Source: an uncultured Euryhalocaulis sp. (lineage in GTDB: Bacteria > Pseudomonadota > Alphaproteobacteria > Caulobacterales > Maricaulaceae). From it: a stretch of 52,794 bases of DNA. The translations under genes were made by a program, and so were the position numbers. Each line of letters opens with the position of its first letter. Position 1 is the first letter of the stretch. Positions 8,875 through 15,638 of the stretch are shown piece after piece. The stretch lies in NCBI GenBank assembly GCA_913055605.1, contig CAJXKJ010000018.1, forward strand, positions 1-52,794. The letters are read 5' to 3'. The notes below the pieces were generated by a model that saw only the letters and a list, made by a program, of their open reading frames with translations, ran no database searches and had not been told where the DNA came from.

Positions 8875-9840
8875 ATGAGCCTGCGCGTCGCCATTCAGAT
8901 GGACCCCATCGAAGGGGTCGATATCGACGCCGACACCACGTTCGCGCTGGCGCTGGAGGCGCAGGCGCGCGGCCATTCGGTCTGCGTCTTCCACCCGAAC
9001 GAGCTGGTCTGGGACCGCGGCGCGATCCGCGCCCGCACGCGCGCGGTGACCCTGCGGCGGGAGCGGGGAAACCATGTCGATTTCGCGCCGGCCGAAAGCC
9101 TGGATTTGCGTGCGGACGCCGACATCGTGCTGATGCGTCAGGACCCGCCCTTCGACATGGCGTATCTGACCGCCGCGCATGTTCTGGAGCAACTGGCCCC
9201 CGACACGATGGTGCTGAACGATCCGTTCTGGGTCCGCTCCAGCCCCGAAAAAGTGATGGTGCTGGACTTCCCGGAACTGGGCCCGGCCACGCTGGTCAGC
9301 CGCGACGTGGCGGAGATCCGCGCCTTCCGCAAGGAAATGGGCGACGTGATCGTGAAGCCGCTCTACGGCAATGGCGGGGCGGGCGTGTTCGCGCTGAAGG
9401 GCGCGGACCCGAACCTGGCGGCGCTGCTGGAGCTGTTCTTCGAACGCTCGCGCGAGCCGGTGATCGCCCAGCAATACCTCCCCGACGTGTCGAAGGGCGA
9501 CAAGCGCGTGATCCTGATCGACGGCGAGGCCGCCGGGGCGATCAACCGCGTGCCCCAGGCGGGCGAGGCGCGGTCCAACATGCATGTCGGCGGCAAGGCG
9601 GAAAAATCCGGCCTGGACGACCACGACATGAAGATTTGTGAGACGATCGGTCCGGTGCTGAAACAGCGCGGACTGGTTCTGGTCGGGATCGACGTGATCG
9701 GCGGCAAGCTGACGGAGATCAACGTCACCAGCCCGACCGGCGTACAGGAATTGAAGCGGTTTTCCGGCGTCGACTGCGCGGCCCTGTTCTGGGACGCCGC
9801 GGAGCGCCGCTGGGCGGACAAGGATTTTCCGGCGCGCTAG
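8875..9840 (+). CDS. gshB: Glutathione synthetase
   Basis: This 321-residue ATP-grasp ligase is predicted to join gamma-glutamylcysteine and glycine to make glutathione in the cytoplasm. It shows the family pattern throughout: the N-terminal VAIQMDPIEGVDIDADTTF, the MRQDPPFDMAY substrate-binding stretch, DVIVKPLYGNGGAGVF in the ATP-grasp domain, the DKRVILIDGE strand, and a C-terminal EINVTSPTGVQE metal and ATP site. Length equals that of typical bacterial GshB (about 315). GAGGAAAC lies roughly 11 bases upstream of the ATG. Its place after the rsmI-yraN block is common in alphaproteobacteria. Confidence 0.96.
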   Translation: MSLRVAIQMDPIEGVDIDADTTFALALEAQARGHSVCVFHPNELVWDRGAIRARTRAVTLRRERGNHVDFAPAESLDLRADADIVLMRQDPPFDMAYLTAAHVLEQLAPDTMVLNDPFWVRSSPEKVMVLDFPELGPATLVSRDVAEIRAFRKEMGDVIVKPLYGNGGAGVFALKGADPNLAALLELFFERSREPVIAQQYLPDVSKGDKRVILIDGEAAGAINRVPQAGEARSNMHVGGKAEKSGLDDHDMKICETIGPVLKQRGLVLVGIDVIGGKLTEINVTSPTGVQELKRFSGVDCAALFWDAAERRWADKDFPAR

Positions 9841-9872
9841 AGAGCGCCGGCCGAAGAACGGAGAAAAAACAG

Positions 9873-10835
9873 ATGGCAGCGAGCAAAGAGCCCTGGGGCA
9901 AGACCGTCCTGGTGGAGTTCGAGGACGGGATCGCCTGGGTCTATTTCAACCGGCCCGAAAAGCGCAACGCGATGAGCATCGAGCTGAACCGCGAGATGCG
10001 CGCGACCATCGAATATCTGGCCACCGACGACCGCTGCCGCGTGCTGGTCCTGAGCGGCAAGGGCGAGGCCTTCGCCGCCGGCATGGACCTGCAGGACTAT
10101 TTCCGCGCCACGGACAACGAGCCGGACACCACCCTGCTGCAGGTCCGCCGCGAGACCGAGGAATGGCAGTGGCGCTGGCTGCGCATGTATCCGAAGGCCA
10201 CGATCGCCATGATCAACGGCTACGCCTTCGGCGGCGCCTTCGCCCCGCTGGCAGCCTGCGACCTCGCCATCGCGGCCGAGGAAGCCAAGATCGGCCTGTC
10301 GGAGATCAACTGGGGCATCATCCCGGGCGGCAATGCGTCCAAGGCCATGGTCGACATGTGCGGCATGCGCAACACGCTCTATTACGCCATGACCGGCGAG
10401 CCGTTCTCGGGCGCCAAGGCCGCCGAGATGGGCCTGGTGAACGAGGCCGTGCCGCTGTCCCGCCTGAAGGCCCGCACGCGCGAACTGGCCAAGACGCTGA
10501 TGGAAAAGAACGACACCACGCTGCGCGGGGTGAAGGTCACCGTGAAGCGGATCGCGGAAATGGATTGGGACACCTCCGCCGACTATCTCTACGCCAAGAT
10601 TTCCGAGGCCATCCATTTCGGCGGCGCCAACAACCGCAAGGGCGCCATGAAGGCCTTCCTGGACGACAAGAAATTCCGTCCGGGCCTGCAGAACTACAGC
10701 GACAAGGGCGTCTCCACGCTGAAGGAGCAGGGCGCCAAGGCGGCGAAGAAGAGCGCCAAGAAGGGCGCGAAGAAAGCCGCCAAGAAGACCGCCAAAAAGC
10801 CGGCGAAGAAGGCCGCGAAGGCGGCCCGCAAATAG
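9873..10835 (+). CDS. p-Hydroxycinnamoyl-CoA hydratase/lyase-like crotonase with lysine-rich tail
   Basis: This 320-residue crotonase-fold enzyme resembles feruloyl-CoA hydratase/lyase (HCHL), which turns feruloyl-CoA or p-coumaroyl-CoA into vanillin or 4-hydroxybenzaldehyde plus acetyl-CoA. Family stretches include VYFNRPEKRNAMS, FAAGMDLQDYF, WQWRWLRMYPKATIAMINGY, GLSEINWG and DYLYAKI. From memory of the Pseudomonas HCHL, catalytic Glu143 and Tyr239 correspond to Glu144 and Tyr240, both present; the Ser123 position is Ala124. The known enzyme ends near residue 275. Here about 33 extra residues (288-320) form AAKK/AKKP/AAKAARK repeats like histone H1, AlgP or PhaF tails. No CoA ligase is nearby, but an aldehyde dehydrogenase follows one gene later. 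GGAG precedes the ATG. The exact substrate is unproven. Confidence 0.8.
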   Translation: MAASKEPWGKTVLVEFEDGIAWVYFNRPEKRNAMSIELNREMRATIEYLATDDRCRVLVLSGKGEAFAAGMDLQDYFRATDNEPDTTLLQVRRETEEWQWRWLRMYPKATIAMINGYAFGGAFAPLAACDLAIAAEEAKIGLSEINWGIIPGGNASKAMVDMCGMRNTLYYAMTGEPFSGAKAAEMGLVNEAVPLSRLKARTRELAKTLMEKNDTTLRGVKVTVKRIAEMDWDTSADYLYAKISEAIHFGGANNRKGAMKAFLDDKKFRPGLQNYSDKGVSTLKEQGAKAAKKSAKKGAKKAAKKTAKKPAKKAAKAARK

Positions 10836-10836
10836 G

Positions 10837-11415
10837 ATGGGCGCGCGCGCCGTTCCGGCTCTTGCCCTGGCCGCGCTCCTGTGCGCGGCCTGCGGGCAGG
10901 GCGACCAGACCGCGTCGGCCCCCGGCGCCGGCGCGGAGGAATTCAACGCCGACGCCCTGATCGCGGAGATCGAGGCCGCCCCGCCTGCCGAGCCGGAGAC
11001 CGCGCCGCCCGCAACCGACTGGATCGAGGTCCCGCTCGCGGACGGCGTCTATAGCGAGGGCGCCGAGGTCGAGGGCGGGGAGCGCATCTCCATCCCCGTC
11101 CCGGCCTACAGCGCGCTGGAATACAAGCTGGACATGAAACAGGGCGGAACGATCGCCTATTCCTGGACGGCGGAAGGGCTTTCGGACCCCGACGCCCTGC
11201 TGTCCGAGTTTCATGGCCATACCGAACGGGTCGGAGACGCGCCGGGCACGGTGATGTTCTATCGCCGGGGCCGCGGCGCGGCGGAATCGGGCGTCATGAC
11301 CGCCCCGTTCGACGGCATTCACGGCTGGTATCTGATGAATGACAGCCTGGACCCGGTCACGGTTCAGCTGGATGTCGTCGGAGATTACGAAATCGTGCCC
11401 GGTCAGCTGCCCTGA
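10837..11415 (+). CDS. Lipoprotein of unknown function
   Basis: This is a 192-residue predicted lipoprotein. A hydrophobic signal ends in LLCAAC (Cys19), followed by a disordered Ala/Glu/Pro-rich linker to about residue 65. The globular part then has alternating strand-like segments such as ALEYKLDMKQGG, TIAYSWTAEG and the C-terminal GIHGWYLMND, suggesting a small beta-sandwich. I do not recognise a named family with confidence, though similar GWY-motif exported proteins are, as I recall, annotated only as hypothetical or transmembrane anchor proteins. The ATG begins one base after the stop of the crotonase gene, so the two are probably co-translated, which ties an envelope protein to that enzyme's operon. 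Confidence 0.75.
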   Translation: MGARAVPALALAALLCAACGQGDQTASAPGAGAEEFNADALIAEIEAAPPAEPETAPPATDWIEVPLADGVYSEGAEVEGGERISIPVPAYSALEYKLDMKQGGTIAYSWTAEGLSDPDALLSEFHGHTERVGDAPGTVMFYRRGRGAAESGVMTAPFDGIHGWYLMNDSLDPVTVQLDVVGDYEIVPGQLP

Positions 11416-11500
11416 AACGGGCGGAGGGCGCAGAGAAACGGTCCCAATTGCGCCGAAGGCGCGCTAAAATGGGGCCAGAGAATGGGGAAGGAATACCGCA

Positions 11501-12967
11501 ATGGAACTTCTGAAGACCGAAATCGAGACCATCAAGAGCCGGGGAACCTCCCTTTTTCTTGACGGCAAATGGACCCAGCCCGAGGGCGGCGCCGATCTGC
11601 AGGTCGTCAATCCGCACAATGAAGAAGTGCTGCTGACCTACAAGGAAGCGACCCCGGCCGACATAGAAAAGGCCGTGACCGCGGCCCGCAAGGCGTTCGA
11701 AACCGGCCCCTGGCCGAAAATGACGCCGGCCGAGCGCGGCGACCTGCTGATCAAGATGGGCGACGAGCTGGAACGGCGCCTGCCGCTGCTGGGCGAGGCC
11801 TGGACCGGCCAGATGGGCTGCCCGATCTTCCTGTCCTCCAAGGCCTCGGCCGAGGTGCCGGAACTGTTCCACTATTACGGCAAGATGGCCAAGGAGTTCG
11901 ACTTCGTCGAAACCCGCATCCTGTCCAACGGCATGGAAGCCCGCATCGCGCGCGAACCGGCCGGCGTGGTCGCCGCCGTGACGCCGTGGAACGCCCCGGC
12001 CGTTCTGCTGGCCTACAAGATCGCCGCGGGCCTGGCCGCCGGCTGCACCATCGTGGCCAAGCCGTCGCCGGAAACCCCGGTCGACGCCTGGATCATGGCG
12101 GAAGTGGCCGAAATGGTCGGCCTGCCGGCCGGCGTGCTGAACATCCTGCCGGCGGGGCGGGAGACCGGCGATTACCTGATCCGCCATCCGCAGATCGACA
12201 AGGTCGCCTTCACCGGCTCCACCGCCGCCGGCAAGCACATCGCCAAGACCTGCATGGACCGTCTGGCGCGCGTGTCGCTGGAACTGGGCGGCAAGTCCGC
12301 CGCCATCGTTCTGGAGGACGCCGATATCGGCCAGGCCCTGCAGTCGCTGGTGCCGTACTCCATGCCGATCACCGGCCAGGTCTGTTTCAGCCTGACCCGG
12401 GTTCTGGTTCCGGAAAGCCGCAAGGACGAGGTGCTGGACGCCTATACCGGCGTGATCGGCAAGCTGAATGTCGGCGACCCGTTCGAGGAGACGACCCATA
12501 TGGGCCCGCTCTCCATGCAGCGTCAGCGCGACCGCGTCGAAGGCTATATCAAGAAGGGCCGGGACGAAGGCGCCCGCCTGGTCATGGGCGGCGGCCGTCC
12601 GAAGAACCTGAACAGCGGCTTCTATGTGGAGCCGACCGTGTTCGCGGACGTCGACAACTCCATGACCATCGCCCAGGAAGAGATCTTCGGCCCCGTGGTC
12701 AGCTTCATCCCCTACAAGGACGAGGATGAGGCCGTCCGCATCGCCAACGACACGACCTATGGCCTGAACGGCGCGGTCTATGCCGGCGACAAGGAGCACG
12801 GCTACGACGTCGCCCGCCGCATCCGCACGGGCAACATCACGGTCAACGGCCTGCTGAAATCGATCGAGGCGCCCTTCGGCGGCTTCAAGCAGTCCGGCAT
12901 GGGCCGCGAAGGCGGACCGGAAGGCCTGATGTCCTATCTGGAAACCAAGACCATCTATATGGGGTAA
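11501..12967 (+). CDS. NAD(P)-dependent aldehyde dehydrogenase
   Basis: This 488-residue cytosolic aldehyde dehydrogenase is predicted to oxidise an aldehyde to the acid with NAD(P)+. It has TPWNAP near the cofactor site, FTGS in the Rossmann loop, the general-base motif LELGGKS (Glu261), the catalytic GQVC cysteine (Cys295), and EEIFGPV plus PFGGFKQSGMGREGG at the C-terminus. Length is normal for the family. Downstream of a hydroxycinnamoyl-CoA hydratase/lyase it could act on vanillin or 4-hydroxybenzaldehyde. It could equally act on aldehydes released by the two PQQ dehydrogenases encoded convergently just after it. GGGGAAGGA precedes the ATG by about 7 bases. Substrate specificity cannot be read from sequence. 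Confidence 0.9.
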   Translation: MELLKTEIETIKSRGTSLFLDGKWTQPEGGADLQVVNPHNEEVLLTYKEATPADIEKAVTAARKAFETGPWPKMTPAERGDLLIKMGDELERRLPLLGEAWTGQMGCPIFLSSKASAEVPELFHYYGKMAKEFDFVETRILSNGMEARIAREPAGVVAAVTPWNAPAVLLAYKIAAGLAAGCTIVAKPSPETPVDAWIMAEVAEMVGLPAGVLNILPAGRETGDYLIRHPQIDKVAFTGSTAAGKHIAKTCMDRLARVSLELGGKSAAIVLEDADIGQALQSLVPYSMPITGQVCFSLTRVLVPESRKDEVLDAYTGVIGKLNVGDPFEETTHMGPLSMQRQRDRVEGYIKKGRDEGARLVMGGGRPKNLNSGFYVEPTVFADVDNSMTIAQEEIFGPVVSFIPYKDEDEAVRIANDTTYGLNGAVYAGDKEHGYDVARRIRTGNITVNGLLKSIEAPFGGFKQSGMGREGGPEGLMSYLETKTIYMG

Positions 12968-12973
12968 GGCGCG

Positions 12974-13007
12974 GTCCGCGTTGGCGGACGGAACGCGTCG
13001 CGTTCCG
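12974..13007. repeat. Two adjacent inverted repeats
   Basis: GTCCGC and GCGGAC (12974-12989) form a 6-bp hairpin around GTTG. The next sequence, CGGAACGCG-T-CGCGTTCCG (12989-13007), is a perfect 9-bp dyad. They sit directly after the aldehyde dehydrogenase stop codon and before the strong terminator, so they are most likely 3'-end mRNA structure. A protein-binding role is possible but unsupported. Confidence 0.4.
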
Positions 13008-13084
13008 AGCGCCGAACGCCCGAGCGGATTTCGCGAGGGCAGGGTGAGCCACCGGCTCAGTCCTCAGGTCTCGGACCTAAAAGA

Positions 13085-13116
13085 AAAGGCCCGGCGGAGC
13101 GATCCGCCGGGCCTTT
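13085..13116. terminator. Bidirectional intrinsic terminator
   Basis: A perfect 14-bp stem (AAAGGCCCGGCGGA pairing with TCCGCCGGGCCTTT) closes a GCGA tetraloop. T-rich sequence follows on the plus side, and an A-rich stretch precedes it, which becomes a U tract on the minus transcript. It lies between the convergent aldehyde dehydrogenase and PQQ dehydrogenase genes and can stop both. Confidence 0.9.
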
Positions 13117-13140
13117 GTCTTTGACGCGTATCCCGCCGCT

Positions 13141-15447
13141 CTAGTCGTCGGGATTGTCGTGCAGGCCGTCGCCGGCCGCCGCGTCGTCCGGGTTGTCGTG
13201 CAGCCCGTCGCCTTCGGCCTCGTCATCGCCGCCCGGGCCGCCGGGGCCGCCCGGCCCGCCAGGTCCGCCGCGCTGGGCCATCAGCTCGACTTGCGTGTGC
13301 GCCGCGTCGATCACGAAGGCGTGGATCTGGGCGATCTGGTCAGAGTCCAGCTGACCGTCGAACGCCGGCATGCCCAGCTGCTCCCGCCCGAACTGCACCG
13401 TCGCCTCGAAGCCCTCGGCGGAGGCCAGCAGCGGCGTGCGGGTCAGGTTGGGCAGGTTGGCGCGGCCGCCGGTGGCGTCCGGCCCGTGACAGGCGCCGCA
13501 ATTCTCGCCGTACAGCTCGCGGCCCGCATCGATGGTCTCGGCGGACGCGGTCTGGACCGGCGGGTCCAGCAGACGCTGGGCGAACGGCGCCGGCTCGGGC
13601 AGCTGCTCCGTCCCGCCCAGGGCGAACACCAGCAGGCGGGCGTTGGCCGGGGCGAAATAGCCGCCCTGGGCCGTGCCGCCGACGCTGAACGCCACATATT
13701 GCCGGCCGTCCAGCTCATAGCTGATCGGGCCGGGCAGGGCGGCGGTGTGGACGTCAAACTCCCACAGCTTCTCGCCGGTCTCCGCGTTGAAGGCGCGCAC
13801 CGTCTCGTTGCCGCCGCCGCCCTGGAAGACCAGACCGCCGGCGGTGGCCAGCGCCCCGCCCGTGGCCGGGCCGGCGTCGTCGGTCCGCCAGGCGACCTCG
13901 CCCGTGGTCGGATTGAACGCCTGCAGGAAGCCGGTGAAGCCGCGCGGGGCGTCCGGGTTCTGCTCGTAATATTCGGGGGAGGCCGGGAACTGGATGCCCA
14001 GATTGAAGCCGGTCTCGCTCTTCTCGAACGTCTCGGTCTGTTCGAAGACCATGTACATGTCCTGGGTCGGGATATAGGCGAACCCCGTTTCCGGGCTGAA
14101 CGCCATGGAGTGCCAGGCATGCGCGCCGGCCGGTCCGGGCAGCATGTTCCACGCCTCGTCCGTCACGTCATAGCGTGCGCCGGGAACCTCGATCGGCCGG
14201 CCGTCCTCGCCGACGCCGTTCGCCCAGTTCATGTTGGCGAAGGGCTTGGCCGACAGCAGCTCGCCCGTCCAGGCGTCCAGCACATAGAAGAAGCCGTTCT
14301 TCGGCGCCTGCATCACGACATGGCGGGTTTCGCCGCCGATCTCCAGGTCCGCGACCGTGATCCCCTGATTGGCGTCATAGTCCCAGGTCTCCCACGGATT
14401 TTCCTGGTAGTGCCAGGCGTAGGAGCCGTCCTCGATATGGACCGCCACGATGGACGCCAGGAACAGATTGTCGCCGCCGCCGGAATCGCGGTGCTCGGCG
14501 TTCCAGGGCGTGCCGTTGCCGACGCCGAAATAGACCAGCCCCGTCTCGGGATCATAGGTCATGGAGTCCCACACCGGGCCGCCGCCGCCGACTTCCCACC
14601 AGCCGGGCGTGACCCAGGTCTCGGCGGCCATTTCCATGGCCTCGTTCTCGAACCCGTCGGCCGGGTTGCCGGGCACGGTCCAGAACCGCCACAGCTCCTC
14701 GCCCGTGTCCGGGTCGAACGCGCCCATCCAGCCGCGAACCTTGTATTCGCCGCCCGCCACGCCCAGCAGGATTTTGCCGTCCGCCACGCGCAGCGCGATG
14801 GTGATGGATTCCGAGGCGCTCTGGTCGGCGACCATGCGGTCGAACACGACCTCGCCGGTTTCGGCGTCCAGCGCCACCAGCCGGCCGTCCAGCGTGCCCA
14901 GATAGATCTTGCCTTCGAAGGCCGCGACGCCCCGGTTCACCAGGCCGCAGCAGACATGCTGGGCCACCGCCGGGTCGAACATGGAGTCGTAGAACCAGAG
15001 CTGCTCCCCGGTGCGCGCGTCGAAAGCGTAGACCTTGGACCGCGCGGTCGAGACATAGATCGTCCCGTCGACGAACAGCGGGGTGCCCTGCTGGTTGATA
15101 TTGGTGTCGTAGTCGCCGTACCAGACCAGGCCCAGATCGCCGACATTTTCGGTGTTGATCTCGTCCAGCTGGCTGAACCGCTGCTCTTTATAGGTGCCGC
15201 CATAGGTCAGCCACTGGCCGGGTTCGGACTCCGCGTTCTCCAGCCGCTCGGCCGTGACATTGGCGAAATCCCAGCTTTCCGCCGGCTCTGTCTCGGGCTC
15301 GGCCTCCGCCATGCCAGCGGCGGGCGCCTCGGCTTCGGCCGCCGGCGCGTCCGGCGCCTCCAGCTCCGCGGCGTCGTTCCCCTCGCCGCACGCCGTCAGG
15401 GCTAGCGCCGCGCATGACGCGGCCGCAATCCATGAAATCTTCCGCAT
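13141..15447 (-). CDS. PQQ-dependent dehydrogenase with C-terminal cytochrome c (lipoprotein, lanthanide-type signature)
   Basis: This 768-residue quinohaemoprotein is predicted to oxidise alcohols in the periplasm and pass electrons to a fused cytochrome c. The signal peptide ends in the lipobox LALTAC, so it should be membrane-anchored. An eight-bladed propeller follows, with the adjacent-cysteine pair Cys166-Cys167 (HVCCG) typical of PQQ alcohol dehydrogenases. The active-site stretch WDYDANQ places the catalytic Asp at 356 and a second Asp at 358. In XoxF and PedH that extra acidic residue coordinates lanthanides. The haem motif CGACH is at 650-654. The C-terminus has a Gly/Pro-rich run and a duplicated acidic decapeptide. 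The start is set by GGGAGGGAA 8 bases upstream of the ATG at 15447. Substrate unknown. Confidence 0.9.
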   Translation of the reverse strand: MRKISWIAAASCAALALTACGEGNDAAELEAPDAPAAEAEAPAAGMAEAEPETEPAESWDFANVTAERLENAESEPGQWLTYGGTYKEQRFSQLDEINTENVGDLGLVWYGDYDTNINQQGTPLFVDGTIYVSTARSKVYAFDARTGEQLWFYDSMFDPAVAQHVCCGLVNRGVAAFEGKIYLGTLDGRLVALDAETGEVVFDRMVADQSASESITIALRVADGKILLGVAGGEYKVRGWMGAFDPDTGEELWRFWTVPGNPADGFENEAMEMAAETWVTPGWWEVGGGGPVWDSMTYDPETGLVYFGVGNGTPWNAEHRDSGGGDNLFLASIVAVHIEDGSYAWHYQENPWETWDYDANQGITVADLEIGGETRHVVMQAPKNGFFYVLDAWTGELLSAKPFANMNWANGVGEDGRPIEVPGARYDVTDEAWNMLPGPAGAHAWHSMAFSPETGFAYIPTQDMYMVFEQTETFEKSETGFNLGIQFPASPEYYEQNPDAPRGFTGFLQAFNPTTGEVAWRTDDAGPATGGALATAGGLVFQGGGGNETVRAFNAETGEKLWEFDVHTAALPGPISYELDGRQYVAFSVGGTAQGGYFAPANARLLVFALGGTEQLPEPAPFAQRLLDPPVQTASAETIDAGRELYGENCGACHGPDATGGRANLPNLTRTPLLASAEGFEATVQFGREQLGMPAFDGQLDSDQIAQIHAFVIDAAHTQVELMAQRGGPGGPGGPGGPGGDDEAEGDGLHDNPDDAAAGDGLHDNPDD
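13144..13212 (-). repeat. Tandem duplication encoding GDGLHDNPDD twice
   Basis: Two 30-base units, 13144-13173 and 13183-13212, differ at three positions and repeat with a 39-base period. On the minus strand each encodes GDGLHDNPDD at the extreme C-terminus of the PQQ dehydrogenase. The repeat preserves the reading frame, so it is an internal protein repeat and not a sequence error. Confidence 0.85.
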
Positions 15448-15510
15448 AAGGCTTCCCTCCCGAAGCGATCTCTTCAAATGGCCTCGCTTCTTTCAGGCGG
15501 GGTCCGGAAA

Positions 15511-15530
15511 TTATGAGAATGTTCTCATAA
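15511..15530. promoter_or_regulatory. Dyad operator upstream of the first PQQ dehydrogenase gene
   Basis: TTATGAGAA-TG-TTCTCATAA is a perfect inverted repeat with 9-bp arms and a 2-base spacer, about 65 bases upstream of the start codon at 15447. Its core TGAGA-N4-TCTCATAA recurs at nearly the same distance upstream of the second PQQ dehydrogenase gene (17953-17969). This supports a shared transcription-factor site. The factor is unknown. Confidence 0.65.
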
Positions 15531-15580
15531 ATCTCGGCAAGCCGATTTGTCGAGTGCGCATCGGGCGCGCCGGACGCCAG

Positions 15581-15611
15581 AAAAAAAGCCCGGCGGATCG
15601 CTCCGCCGGGC
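15581..15611 (-). terminator. Intrinsic terminator of the second PQQ dehydrogenase gene
   Basis: On the minus strand a 10-bp stem (GCCCGGCGGA pairing with TCCGCCGGGC) closes a GCGA tetraloop and is followed by seven U residues. It lies 28 bases past the stop codon at 15639, so the two tandem PQQ genes are probably separate transcription units. Its stem is nearly the same as the terminator at 13085-13116. Confidence 0.9.
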
Positions 15612-15638
15612 CTCAGCTTTCCGTTTTGACGAAAGCGC

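Noticed and set aside
10735-10832. Frameshift origin of the lysine-rich tail of the crotonase.
   Set aside because: The tail is in frame with the enzyme, ordered as AK-type repeats in aag/aaa and gcc/gcg codons, and ends cleanly one base before the next gene. It is a real extension.
9873-12967. Complete ferulate degradation pathway.
   Set aside because: No feruloyl-CoA synthetase, vanillate demethylase or MarR-type regulator gene is present in the window, so only a hydratase/lyase plus aldehyde dehydrogenase pair can be supported.
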